Shown here: in pieces, positions 15,127-24,004 of the stretch
How the letters are laid out: each line of letters begins with the position of its first letter
Position numbering within the stretch: position 1 is the stretch's first letter
Assembly: GCA_030685065.1 (NCBI GenBank)
Contig: JAUXQH010000029.1
Span: forward strand, 1 to 64,000
Length of the DNA stretch: 64,000 bases
Direction of reading: 5' to 3'
Source of the DNA: Pseudomonadota bacterium
Lineage (GTDB): Bacteria; Myxococcota_A; UBA796; SXON01
Translations under genes and position numbers: made by a program
Notes under the pieces: generated by a model
Seen by the model: only the letters and a program-made list of their open reading frames with translations
What the model was told of the DNA's origin: nothing
Databases searched by the model: none

Positions 15127-16842
15127 ATGACCGATCCCGACCTCCTCGCCACCTGGGAGGCCGCGTGGCCCCAGGCCCTCGCGGCGTGGTCGCCCTACAT
15201 CCAGCTCCGTCGGCCGCGCTTCCTCGCGCAGCCGACGAGCGAGGGCGAGCCCGGCATGGAGGGCCAGATCGCGGCCATCCGGATGCGCGACCTCACGGTG
15301 CTCGTGAACACCACGGTGGTGCGGGAGAAGGGCCTGGCGCACCTCGCCCTCCCCGTGCTCGCCCACGAGATCGGCCACCACGTGCACGTGCCGGGCTCGC
15401 TCACCGACAGCGCCCGCCTGCTCGCGGGGATGGCCCGCATCCTCCAGGGGCTGCCCGACAGCGCCGCGCCGATGGTGGCCAACCTCTACGCGGATCTGCT
15501 CGTGAACGACCGGCTCCAACGGCGCTGCGAGATCGATGTCGCCTCGGTGTACCGCGTGCTGCGGGAGCCCTCGGGCAGCCGCGTGTGGGCGCTGTACACG
15601 CGCGCGTACGAGCACCTCTGGCGCCTGCCCGCGGGCGCGCTGGCGCCCGACGGCATCGACGAGACCACCGACGGCGACGCGCTGCTCGTGGCGCGCCTCG
15701 TGCGGGCGTTCGCCGCGGACTGGCTGCGGGGCGCGCGGCGCTTCGCGAGCGTGGTGTACCCCTACCTCGCCGCCGACGTGAGGGAGCAGGCCGACAAGGG
15801 CGGCGGCCGGGCGACCTTCACCAGCAAGGGGCTGCTCGACACGCGTGACGCGGGCCAGGGGGAGGTGCCCGACGGCCTGGTGGACCTCGACCCGTCCGAG
15901 ACGGACGACGACGGCTTCACCGACGACTACGGGCGCGTGGAGGGCACGAGGACCGAGGGAGCAGGCGGCGAGGGCCAGGCGCGCGCCCCGTGGACCTACG
16001 CCGACCTCCTCCGCCGCCTCGGCGTCGACCTCGACTCCGCCGCGGTGACCGCCCGCTACTACCGCGAGCGCGCGCTCCCGCACCTCCTCCCCTTCCCCAC
16101 CCGCCGGGCGCCGCGGGTGATGGAGCCGCTCGCGGAGGGGTTCGAGACGTGGGAGGCGGGCGATCCGCTCGAGGAGCTCGACGTCCTCGGCTCGATCATG
16201 GTCTCTCCGGTGCCGATCCCCGGCGTCACCACCGTGCGCCGCGTCTACGGGGAGACCCCCGGCTCCGACCCCGCGCGCCGCCCGGTCGACCTCGACCTGT
16301 ACATCGACTGTTCCGGCAGCATGCCCGAGCCCTCCCACGATCTCTCCTGGCTCGCGCTGGCGGGCGTGATCCTGGCGCTCTCGGCCGTCCGCACCGGCGG
16401 TCGCGTTCAGGCCACCTTGTGGTCCGGCGCGGGCCAGACCGCGCGAACGGACGGCTTCGTCAGCGACGAGAAGGCGATCCTCGAGGTGGTCTGCGGCTAC
16501 ATCAGCGGCGGCACCTCGTTTCCGCTGCCGCTCCTCCGCCAGACGTGGGAAGACCGCGCCGCGGACGCCCCGGCAGCGCACGTCGTGGTGATCTCGGACG
16601 ATGGCGTGGACACGATGCTCGCGGCGGACGAGCGCGGGGTTCCGGGCGCGGAGATCGCGACGATGGCGCTCGAGAAGGCCCGCGGCGGCGGCACCCTGGT
16701 GCTCAACCTCCCCGACGTCGACCGGTACGCGCCCGCGCCCACCTTCCGGGCGCTCGGATGGAGGCTGCACGCCGTCACGAAGTGGGAGGACCTGTTGGTG
16801 TTCGCCCGGGCGTTCGTGCGGGAGACGTTCGCGCAAGACTAG
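15127..16842 (+). CDS. Zinc-metallopeptidase-like plus VWA domain protein (DUF2201-type)
   Basis: A 571-aa two-domain protein. The N-terminal part carries HEIGHH (residues 80-85), a zincin HEXXH motif in a helix. A charged linker around 240-290 is rich in Asp, Glu and Gly. The C-terminal VWA domain has the MIDAS motif DCSGS around residue 394 and the second MIDAS Thr in SGGTSF. This matches the arrangement described as a putative metallopeptidase with a VWA-like domain (DUF2201) and is a classic partner for a MoxR ATPase. There is no signal peptide, so a cytoplasmic complex is expected. Confidence 0.85.
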   Translation: MTDPDLLATWEAAWPQALAAWSPYIQLRRPRFLAQPTSEGEPGMEGQIAAIRMRDLTVLVNTTVVREKGLAHLALPVLAHEIGHHVHVPGSLTDSARLLAGMARILQGLPDSAAPMVANLYADLLVNDRLQRRCEIDVASVYRVLREPSGSRVWALYTRAYEHLWRLPAGALAPDGIDETTDGDALLVARLVRAFAADWLRGARRFASVVYPYLAADVREQADKGGGRATFTSKGLLDTRDAGQGEVPDGLVDLDPSETDDDGFTDDYGRVEGTRTEGAGGEGQARAPWTYADLLRRLGVDLDSAAVTARYYRERALPHLLPFPTRRAPRVMEPLAEGFETWEAGDPLEELDVLGSIMVSPVPIPGVTTVRRVYGETPGSDPARRPVDLDLYIDCSGSMPEPSHDLSWLALAGVILALSAVRTGGRVQATLWSGAGQTARTDGFVSDEKAILEVVCGYISGGTSFPLPLLRQTWEDRAADAPAAHVVVISDDGVDTMLAADERGVPGAEIATMALEKARGGGTLVLNLPDVDRYAPAPTFRALGWRLHAVTKWEDLLVFARAFVRETFAQD

Positions 16843-16847
16843 ACGCC

Positions 16848-16853
16848 GACAAT
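16848..16853 (+). promoter_or_regulatory. -10-like element, leaderless start
   Basis: GACAAT ends 7 nt before the ATG at 16861, which favours that ATG over the one at 16870. Confidence 0.35.
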
Positions 16854-16860
16854 ACGGTAG

Positions 16861-17910
16861 ATGGCGCAGATGCTCGTCCTCCTGCTCGCGACCGCCTGCT
16901 TTCCCCGCCTCTCCCCGTCCGCGGGCGAAGAGACGGACAGCCCCGCCGACGACTCCGGCGCCCTGCTCGTCGAGACGCGCTGCGGAGACGACGCGGATGA
17001 CGACGGGGACGGTGACATCGACTGCGACGACGCCGACTGCATCGATGCGCGCGTGTGCGAGGACGCGGACACGGACACCGACACGGAGGACACCGACACG
17101 CTGCCCGACCAGGAGGCGGACTGTTCGGACGGCCGCGATGACGACGACGACGGAGACGTGGACTGTGACGATCGCGACTGCGTCGGCGACTCCGCGTGCA
17201 CCGAGCCGGACGAGTGTTGGGACACCGACATCTACGACGACCTCGGGCCGTCGGTGGCGAGCGGCACCGCGGCCGGGAATGACGGCAACGGGTCCTGCGG
17301 CGGAGGAAGCACCGCCGACACCTTCGTGGCCTGGACCGCCCCCGCCACCGACACCTACATGTTCGACACCGTCGGGAGCGCGGCCGACACGACGCTCTGG
17401 GTGACGAGCGACACGTGTGACGGCACCGAGCTCGCCTGCGACGACGACACCTTCGGCACCGACTCCCAGGTGAGTGTGGCCCTCACGCGCGGGGACACCG
17501 TCGTGGTGGGCGTCGAGGCCGCCGGGAGCTGGGTGCTCAACGCCTGGCAGGGAGACTGCCCGCAGTACTCGATCGGGAGCGAGCTCGCGGTCTCGGGGAC
17601 GACCACGTCCTCGATGCCGAGCCTCACGTCCTCCATCTGCACGACGGATCCGCTCTCGGCGGCCACCCTGCGCTGGATCGCGCCCTCCGCGGGGGTCTGG
17701 ACCTTCTCCACCGCCGACTCGGCCTACGACACGGTCCTCGCGCTGTACGAGGAGACCTGCGACGGCGCCGAGATCGACTGCAACGACGACACGGGCGACA
17801 CGACGTCCGAGATCTCCACCTACCTCTCGGCGGGAGAGGTCGTGGCCATCGCCGTCGGCGGGTACGAGGGCGCGGCGGGGGAGTACCTGCTGACCATCTC
17901 CGCGGGGTAG
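16861..17910 (+). CDS. Secreted lipoprotein with Asp/Cys-rich repeats and beta-sandwich domains
   Basis: A 349-aa lipoprotein (MAQMLVLLLATAC, Cys 13). After an acidic linker come two copies of a Cys/Asp motif (GDDADDDGDGDIDCDDADC and a second about 50 residues on) like the calcium-binding thrombospondin-type-3 or Myxococcota Cys-rich repeats, separated by a DTDTDTED run. The C-terminal half holds two related beta-sandwich repeats with TFVAWTAP/TLRWIAP and TYMFDTVGSAADTTLWV/VWTFSTADSAYDTVLAL, resembling the pre-peptidase C-terminal domain. It is probably a surface-exposed, metal-binding protein of unknown role. Confidence 0.75.
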   Translation: MAQMLVLLLATACFPRLSPSAGEETDSPADDSGALLVETRCGDDADDDGDGDIDCDDADCIDARVCEDADTDTDTEDTDTLPDQEADCSDGRDDDDDGDVDCDDRDCVGDSACTEPDECWDTDIYDDLGPSVASGTAAGNDGNGSCGGGSTADTFVAWTAPATDTYMFDTVGSAADTTLWVTSDTCDGTELACDDDTFGTDSQVSVALTRGDTVVVGVEAAGSWVLNAWQGDCPQYSIGSELAVSGTTTSSMPSLTSSICTTDPLSAATLRWIAPSAGVWTFSTADSAYDTVLALYEETCDGAEIDCNDDTGDTTSEISTYLSAGEVVAIAVGGYEGAAGEYLLTISAG

Positions 17911-18011
17911 CGGATCGTCCGCCCGTTGGCGCGCGCACGCGGGATGTTGGGTTCTCTCATTGACGGCGGCCGGCCCGCGGGGCACGGTGGGCCCGCTTCG
18001 GAGACACATCC

Positions 18012-18581
18012 TTGGGACGCCTCGTGGTCGCTGTCGATCTCGCCCCGCAGGGCCTCTGTCGGCTCTTCCGTCCGCGTGCGGACGCCTGGGAGGCGCTGGA
18101 GAGCGATGTCTGGCAGGACGTCCACGCGGAGCTCGAGCGTCACCTGACGCGCGGGCCGGACGCGGACGTGCTGGACGTGATCGACGCCGCCTGCCTCATG
18201 GAGTCGACGTGCGAGGGCCCCGGACACCTCGCCCTCGCCTGCCGGGATGACCTGCAGGTGACCGCCCTGGCCGGCGCGCATTGGTACCAGATGGGGCTGG
18301 GGCTCCTCGCGGTGCGCGTCCAGGCCCGCCTCGCGGCCGCCGGCTACCGTGTCGCGGGCGGGGTGGTCGATCCGGCCCTCGTCGCCGCGACCCCGACCGC
18401 CCACCCCCTCGTCGCCGTGGGGGGCTCCCTCGTGGCGCTCGACCGCGCGACGGGAGAGCTCATCGTCGACGAAGGCGAGGATCCCCCCGTGGCGGACGCC
18501 GAGCTCCTGGCGCGCGTGCGGTCGGACGGGCTGTGCCGCTGTCAGCTCTGCGTGGAGCTGAGGGCGCGCCCGACGTCCTGA
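18012..18581 (+). CDS. Hypothetical protein, 189 aa
   Basis: I do not recognise this protein. It has no signal peptide. It contains Val/Ala-rich strands, a likely helix with QMGLGLLAVRVQARLAAAGY, and a Cys-rich end, LCRCQLCVEL, that could bind a metal. The track start is TTG 18012; GTG 18024 is equally possible, and no ribosome site decides it. It converges on the sulfatase-like gene 6 nt away. Confidence 0.55.
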   Translation: MGRLVVAVDLAPQGLCRLFRPRADAWEALESDVWQDVHAELERHLTRGPDADVLDVIDAACLMESTCEGPGHLALACRDDLQVTALAGAHWYQMGLGLLAVRVQARLAAAGYRVAGGVVDPALVAATPTAHPLVAVGGSLVALDRATGELIVDEGEDPPVADAELLARVRSDGLCRCQLCVELRARPTS

Positions 18582-18587
18582 TCGCGG

Positions 18588-19994
18588 CTACGGAGTCGCG
18601 GCGCAGGTGAGCCAAGGGAGGGTCGTGACGACCCCCGCGACGTAGGCGTCGAGCGCGGCCGCGAGCGCTACTCCGTCGGGCACCTCCGCCACGGGCAGGG
18701 TGTTGGACGCCAGCGGATCGGCGACCAGGTCGAACGCCAGCACGCCCCCTCCTCGGCATCCGTAGATCACCTGGCCCTGCAAGCTCTCGACGCCGACGTA
18801 CTCGAGCGTCTCCACGCCGCCCGCGGCAGAGTACAGGCCCGAGAAGGCCTGTTCGCGGCACCCCTCCAGCAGCGACCGGCCCTCGGCGGAGGGGAGCGGC
18901 GGGAGGCCCAGCGCGTCGACGATGGTGGGGAAGACGTCCATGTTGCTGGCGACGCAGGGGAGGTGCGCGTCCGTCACGCCCGGGCCCCAGAAGAGGAGCG
19001 GCACGTGAACCAGCTCGTTGCGCAGGCTCTGCCCGTGTCCAAGGCTCGCCGTGGGCCCGTCGAAGAAGGACTCTCCGTGGTCGGCGGTCACGACGATCAG
19101 CGTCTCGTCGAGCCGCCCGCGGGCCTCGAGGGCGGCCATCAGCGTGTCGATGGCGCGGTCGACCCCCAGGATCTGCTCGTCGTAGATCGCGCGGACCGAC
19201 TCCAGGATCCGCGCCCGATCTTCCTCCGTCTCGGCGTCCTCGAGGGCGTCGCCGATCTGGTTCTCCTGGGCGAAGGACGGATCGTCGACGTTGAACGGCA
19301 TGTCCGCCGGGTCGGCCCAGGTCCAGAGGTCCTCCTGCTCCGGGCGATAGGGCGAGTGGGCGTCCATCGGCTGGAGGAACAGGAGGAACGGCTCATCGGA
19401 GGAGAGGGTGTCGAGCCAGTCGACGGCGAGGCCCACGGCACCCGCGGCGTTGCCGGGCTCGTCGACGACGGGGAGCGAAACGCCGAAGCCGTGGCCGAGC
19501 TCGTAGTCCCGGGTCAACAGGACCTGGTTCCCCGTCACGAGCGCCGTCGCGAAGCCCTGCTCGGCAAGGTACGGCGCGAAGGAGGGCACCGTGAACAGCT
19601 GATTGGGGCCCGTGTCATCGAAGAAGCGGACGCCGTGCGTCGGTTGGTCGCTGCCGGACAGGAGCGACGCGGTCGCGGGGGCTGTCCACGAGCCGGTGCT
19701 TACCGCCCGGTCGACGCCGATCCATCCCGAGCGCGCATCGAGGCGCGGCAAGGTGCCGCGCAGGCTGCCCCACCGCGGGAGCGCATCGGCGCGCAGGGTG
19801 TCCACCTGCACGATCACGACGTTTCGGGGCCGGAAATCCCCCAGGTCGACCTTGACGTCGGCCGGCTCGCCCCGCCCCGTTTCGTCCGAGGGGGTGCCAT
19901 CCACCCCGGGGCCATCGTTCGCCAGACAGCCGCCCGCCGACAGGGCGAGGAACACCGGCAGGAGCGTTCGGATCGATCGCATCACGATCATCAT
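18588..19994 (-). CDS. Sulfatase-fold lipoprotein lacking the formylglycine Cys
   Basis: A 468-aa lipoprotein (lipobox LSAGGC, Cys 23) with an alkaline phosphatase/sulfatase-superfamily domain. NVVIVQVDTLRADAL holds the first metal ligands and TADHGESFFDG the distal Asp-His pair. At the place of CXPSR the sequence reads TAPATASLLSG, so the residue normally converted to formylglycine is Thr104. This Thr-type variant suggests a phosphodiesterase, phosphotransferase or similar activity in the periplasm rather than a classical sulfatase. GGAGG lies just upstream; ATG 19994, ATG 19991, GTG 19985 and ATG 19982 are in frame and the exact start is open. Confidence 0.8.
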   Translation of the reverse strand: MMIVMRSIRTLLPVFLALSAGGCLANDGPGVDGTPSDETGRGEPADVKVDLGDFRPRNVVIVQVDTLRADALPRWGSLRGTLPRLDARSGWIGVDRAVSTGSWTAPATASLLSGSDQPTHGVRFFDDTGPNQLFTVPSFAPYLAEQGFATALVTGNQVLLTRDYELGHGFGVSLPVVDEPGNAAGAVGLAVDWLDTLSSDEPFLLFLQPMDAHSPYRPEQEDLWTWADPADMPFNVDDPSFAQENQIGDALEDAETEEDRARILESVRAIYDEQILGVDRAIDTLMAALEARGRLDETLIVVTADHGESFFDGPTASLGHGQSLRNELVHVPLLFWGPGVTDAHLPCVASNMDVFPTIVDALGLPPLPSAEGRSLLEGCREQAFSGLYSAAGGVETLEYVGVESLQGQVIYGCRGGGVLAFDLVADPLASNTLPVAEVPDGVALAAALDAYVAGVVTTLPWLTCAATP

Positions 19995-20095
19995 GCCTCC
20001 GGACGACCGATCGGATTCGAGCTGTGTTCGATTTCGGTGGGTGGCAATTCCCAACGCGGACGCGCCCACGATTGACTCCCCTCCCCCATCCCGCG

Positions 20096-20101
20096 GACAA
20101 T
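20096..20101 (+). promoter_or_regulatory. -10-like element, leaderless start
   Basis: GACAAT ends 7 nt before the ATG at 20109 and overlaps the track's ATG at 20100, so it supports 20109 as the true start. Confidence 0.4.
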
Positions 20102-20108
20102 GGCGCCC

Positions 20109-20708
20109 ATGTCCGCGCCCCCTCCGATCGCCGCCTGGGTGCGCTGGGCGGCCGACGCTCCTCCGATCTTCGACGCTGTCCCGGAGGGATTTCCCGGTGG
20201 GGTGGTCCGCGTGCGCGCGGTCGTGGCCGACCTCTACGCGCGCCATGGCGCCCGCGCCGAGCCCCACGTGCTCCAGGCGTTCGACGCGAAGGACAGCTCG
20301 GCGAAGGAGCGCGCGCGGCTCGGGGCCGTGCTCCTGGCGTGCCGGGTGCTGGCGCATCCCTCGCTCCTCCCGGGCGCCTCGACCGGCCCCTCGGCCGACA
20401 CGGGCCGGGCGGGGGCCTTCGAGCGCCTCTTTCGCGACCTGACCGAGTGGGCGGCCGCCGTCGGATCGAACACGTCGAGCGAGGAGCGGCGCGAGGAGCT
20501 GGTCCGGCGCTGCCTGCACGCGGTCGGGGCCCGTCCGGGCGGCGAGAGCGTGGCCGAGGCGGAGGACCGGCTCGGGCAGGTCGACATCATCGAGCGCGCG
20601 CGCCTGTTGAAGGCCGCCGCCGAGCGCGAGCGGCGCACGCGCGAGCTACGGGAGGCCATGGTTCGCGCCGCCGCCGAAGAGGCCGCCGCCAAGATGGGCC
20701 GGGAGTAG
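20109..20708 (+). CDS. Unknown helical protein, partner of the kinase-phosphatase fusion
   Basis: A 199-aa soluble, mostly alpha-helical protein, rich in Ala, Arg and Glu, ending in a predicted coiled coil (IIERARLLKAAAERERRTRELREA, shortened here in sense). I recognise no family. Only 4 nt separate its stop from the TTG start of the multidomain gene, so the two form an operon. It may be a regulator, adaptor or substrate of the downstream phosphotransferase/phosphatase. Confidence 0.65.
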   Translation: MSAPPPIAAWVRWAADAPPIFDAVPEGFPGGVVRVRAVVADLYARHGARAEPHVLQAFDAKDSSAKERARLGAVLLACRVLAHPSLLPGASTGPSADTGRAGAFERLFRDLTEWAAAVGSNTSSEERREELVRRCLHAVGARPGGESVAEAEDRLGQVDIIERARLLKAAAERERRTRELREAMVRAAAEEAAAKMGRE

Positions 20709-20712
20709 CCGT

Positions 20713-23016
20713 TTGCCGACCGTCCTCATCACCCAGTGCCTCCAGCGCGACTTCGTAGACCCGATCCGGCCTGGAGATCCGCTCCCGAACCGGCTGCACG
20801 TCGGCGCGGACGAGGCGCAGCGACTGCTCGGAGACGATCCCGCGCAGAGCCCGCTCGCGCAGCTGCTCGCGTGGAGCCGCGGGGCGCCCGGGCTGCACCT
20901 CATCCACATCCGCGACTGGCACGATCCCGCCGATCCCGCCCAGCGCGCCCACCTCGACACCTTCGGCGATCACTGCATCCGCGACACCCGCGGGGCCCGC
21001 TTCGCCGTAGAGGACGACGAGGAGCTGGGCCCCGACGAGCACATCGTCGACGCGACGGGCCTGAACGACTTCGCCACCACCTGCCTGCCCCGCGTGCTCG
21101 CCCGGATCGCCGCGGTCGCGGACGGGGGGCCCCTCCGCGTGGGCGTCATCGGCGTCTGGACGGAGGCGAAGGTGAGCTTTCTGCTCTACGACCTCGCCAC
21201 CGAGCTCGGGATCGGGGCGCTCGCCACGTGCAGCGCGCTCACCGCCTCGAGCTCGCGCTCTCGCCACTTCCACGCGCTCGACCAGCTCGAGCGCCTGCTC
21301 GGAGTGCGCGTGTTCCACGACGTCGCCGGCTTCGCCGCCTGGCTCGCCCCGGGCGCCGCCCCCGCGCCCCCGCCGCCCCGAAAGCGCCCCGTGGCGATCG
21401 ACGGCATCGGCCTCTCCGAGACGGAAGAAGCCGTGGTGGGGGGGCTGTTCCGGGACAGCGCCAAGGTGTCGCTCGAGCCCCTCGCGGGCGGGTTCTCCGG
21501 GGCGCGGGTCTATCGCGCGCGGAGCCACGACCTCGAGGGGCATCGGCAAGCCGACACGGTGGTGAAGCTCGGCCCCTCCTCGATGCTCGGTCCGGAGCGC
21601 GCCTCGACCGAGCGGGTGGCGGAGGTGCTCGGAAACTTCGTGCCCAGCATCCGCGCCTACGTCGACTTCGGGGCCCACGCGGGCCTGCGGTACGCGTGGG
21701 CGTCGATGGGCCAGGGGTCGGTCCGCACGTTCAAGTCGATCTGGGAGAGCGGCGGGGACGACGCCACGATCGAGCGCGTCCTCCGCGTCGCGTTCGAAGA
21801 GGTGCTCGAGCCCTTCTGGAGCGCCGCCCGGTACGAGCGCCTCCCGCTGCTCGAACACTTCCAATTCGAGCAGTTCGCGCCCCAGGTGCGGGCGGCCGTC
21901 GAGGCCGTCCTCGGGCACCCCGCGACCGAGGACACCTTCCTTTTTCCGGGCGACTACACCGTTCGAAACCTCTGCCTCGCGTACGAAGCGGACCTCCCCG
22001 GCCTGCCCGTCTTCCCCGGCGAGACCCACCTCGTCGCGCACGTCCACGGTGACCTGAACTTCGCCAACATCCTCGTCGACGCGCGCGACAACGTCTGGAT
22101 CATCGACTTCGCGAGCTCCCGGTCGGGCCCCGTGGCGATGGACCTGGCGAAGCTCGAGAACGATCTCCTCTACCTCCTCACCCCCCTCGCGTCCGAGGCC
22201 GACCTCGCGGAAGCGCTGAAGATCACCAGCGCCCTGCGCGCGGTGCGCGATCTGCGGGAGCCGCTTCCCGTGGCCGCTCCGACCGACCATGTCGGGCTGG
22301 TCCGCACGTGGCGCGTGCTCCGCGTCCTACGGGACCTCGGCGCGCGCATGTGCCGCGAGGAGCGCAACCCGACGACGATCGACATCCTCCTGCTCCGCTA
22401 CGCGGCCCACACGCTCTCGTTCGACGAGGCTTCGCCGCTGCAGCGCCGATGGGCGCTGGCCGCCGCCTGCGGGCACGCCGAGGACGCGGTGACGACGCTC
22501 CGCGCCGAGCGGGTGCTGCGCGTCGACCACGTCGTCGGCGCCGGACGGTTGGGGCTCACGTTGTGTCCGGGGCGGCGCGACAAGGGGCGCGATCTCGCCG
22601 CGGATGTCGACACGCTCGTCGCGGTGGGCACGCGCCGGCTGCTGTGCCTCCTCCCCGAGGAGGAGCTCGACGATGTGGGCGCCGGCGGGCTGCGTGCCGC
22701 CGTGGAGGCCCGCGGCATCGCGTTTCTCCAGGTGCCCATCCCGGATCAGGGCGTCCCGTCGATGGCCGAGGCGCGCGCGGCCGTCGCGTGGATCCTGGAG
22801 GGCGTGGCGCGCCAGGAGCCCGTGGTGGTGCACTGCATGGGCGGCCTCGGCCGCGCGGGCACGATCGCGGCATGCACCCTGGTCGCGATCGGCCGCACCG
22901 CCGCCGAGGCGATCGCCGAGGTGCGGGCCGCACGCGGCCCCCGATGCGTCGAAAACCTGCGTCAGGAGCGGTTCGTGTCGCTGTTCGAGCTCGAGTACCG
23001 CGCTACACGTTCCTGA
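20713..23016 (+). CDS. Degenerate isochorismatase-like / phosphotransferase / Cys phosphatase fusion
   Basis: A 767-aa three-domain protein. Residues 1-215 have the cysteine-hydrolase fold (HIRDWHDP, GVIGVWTEAK), but the catalytic Asp of DMQNDF is Cys9 and the nucleophile position reads TEAKV, so it is probably inactive. A Pro-rich linker follows. Residues 245-600 are an aminoglycoside-phosphotransferase-like domain with HGDLNFAN (445-452) and WIIDFASS, and a VVKL lysine, so activity is plausible. Residues 625-767 hold a dual-specificity-type phosphatase with the CX5R loop HCMGGLGRAGT (Cys708, Arg714). A kinase and a phosphatase in one chain suggest reversible phosphorylation of one target. 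The TTG start follows the preceding stop by 4 nt. It converges with pit, overlapping by 14 nt. Confidence 0.82.
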   Translation: MPTVLITQCLQRDFVDPIRPGDPLPNRLHVGADEAQRLLGDDPAQSPLAQLLAWSRGAPGLHLIHIRDWHDPADPAQRAHLDTFGDHCIRDTRGARFAVEDDEELGPDEHIVDATGLNDFATTCLPRVLARIAAVADGGPLRVGVIGVWTEAKVSFLLYDLATELGIGALATCSALTASSSRSRHFHALDQLERLLGVRVFHDVAGFAAWLAPGAAPAPPPPRKRPVAIDGIGLSETEEAVVGGLFRDSAKVSLEPLAGGFSGARVYRARSHDLEGHRQADTVVKLGPSSMLGPERASTERVAEVLGNFVPSIRAYVDFGAHAGLRYAWASMGQGSVRTFKSIWESGGDDATIERVLRVAFEEVLEPFWSAARYERLPLLEHFQFEQFAPQVRAAVEAVLGHPATEDTFLFPGDYTVRNLCLAYEADLPGLPVFPGETHLVAHVHGDLNFANILVDARDNVWIIDFASSRSGPVAMDLAKLENDLLYLLTPLASEADLAEALKITSALRAVRDLREPLPVAAPTDHVGLVRTWRVLRVLRDLGARMCREERNPTTIDILLLRYAAHTLSFDEASPLQRRWALAAACGHAEDAVTTLRAERVLRVDHVVGAGRLGLTLCPGRRDKGRDLAADVDTLVAVGTRRLLCLLPEEELDDVGAGGLRAAVEARGIAFLQVPIPDQGVPSMAEARAAVAWILEGVARQEPVVVHCMGGLGRAGTIAACTLVAIGRTAAEAIAEVRAARGPRCVENLRQERFVSLFELEYRATRS

Positions 23017-24001
23017 GCGCGGAGAAGCAGGCCGCGCCGAGCGCCGCGGACACCGGGATCGTGAGGATCCACGCCGTGAGGATCCGGCGGGTGACGCCCC
23101 AGGACACCGCCGAGAGGCGGGTTGTCGCCCCGGCGCCCATGATCGCGGACGTGATGCAGTGCGTCGTGGACGTGGGCAGCCCGAAGTGGGAGCAGACCTG
23201 GAGCACCAGCGCGGCGCTGGTCTCCGCGCAGAACCCGTGGATGGGCCGCAGCTTGAAGATCTTGCTGCCCATCGTGTGGATGATGCGCCACCCGCCCGCC
23301 GCCGTGCCCAGCCCCATCGCGAGCGCGCAGGCGATGACGACCCAGAACGGCACCGGGAACTTGCCCGCGGGATCGATGCTGCCCGTGTACGACACCAGGG
23401 CCATGGTGATGACGCCCATCGTCTTCTGCGCGTCGTTCTGCCCGTGTGACACCGCCATCAGCGCCGCGCTGGCGAGCTGGAGCTTCCGGAACACGACGTT
23501 GATGCGGGCGGGGCGCATCCGGCGCACCACCCAGAAGGTGCCGATCATGCCGACGAAGGCGGCAGCGAAGCCGAAGAAGGGGCTCACCACGAGCGCGAGG
23601 ACCACCTTCTCCACGCCCGTCGGGTTGATCGAGTCCCACCCCGCGTGCAGGTAGCCGGCGCCCACCAGGCCGCCGACCAGGGCGTGCGACGAGGACGAGG
23701 GCAGCCCGAACCACCAGGTGAACAGATTCCAGGCGATGGCGGCGAGGAGCGCGGAGAGCACGAGCTGCTGCGTGACCTGGGCCGGATCGAGGAGATCCTT
23801 GCCGATGGTGGTGGCCACCGCGGTGCCCAGAAAGGCGCCCACGATGTTGAACGCCGCCGCCATGAGCACCGCCGTGCGGGGCCGCAACACGCCGGTAGAG
23901 ACCACGGTGGCGATCGCGTTCGCGGTGTCGTGGAACCCGTTGATGAAGTCGAACACGAGCGCGGCGGCGACGACGAGGATGAGGAGCGTGAGCGTCGTCA
24001 T
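23003..24001 (-). CDS. pit: Inorganic phosphate transporter, PiT family
   Basis: A 332-aa polytopic inner-membrane protein with the two PiT signature repeats, FDFINGFHDTANAIATVVSTG near the N terminus and the inverted copy GFCAETSAALVL...GLPTSTTHC in the C-terminal half. It is a low-affinity symporter for phosphate (often as metal phosphate) driven by the ion gradient. It has the compact length of the bacterial/archaeal Pit class without the large loop. It lies 3 nt downstream of the DUF47 gene, the usual operon order for this transporter. Confidence 0.93.
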   Translation of the reverse strand: MTTLTLLILVVAAALVFDFINGFHDTANAIATVVSTGVLRPRTAVLMAAAFNIVGAFLGTAVATTIGKDLLDPAQVTQQLVLSALLAAIAWNLFTWWFGLPSSSSHALVGGLVGAGYLHAGWDSINPTGVEKVVLALVVSPFFGFAAAFVGMIGTFWVVRRMRPARINVVFRKLQLASAALMAVSHGQNDAQKTMGVITMALVSYTGSIDPAGKFPVPFWVVIACALAMGLGTAAGGWRIIHTMGSKIFKLRPIHGFCAETSAALVLQVCSHFGLPTSTTHCITSAIMGAGATTRLSAVSWGVTRRILTAWILTIPVSAALGAACFSALRNV

Positions 24002-24004
24002 CGG

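Noticed and set aside
14374-18009. 1211-aa minus-strand ORF
   Set aside because: It lies antisense to the MoxR partner, VWA and lipoprotein genes. It is low-complexity Arg/Gly/Ala translation without domains, a usual shadow in GC-rich DNA.
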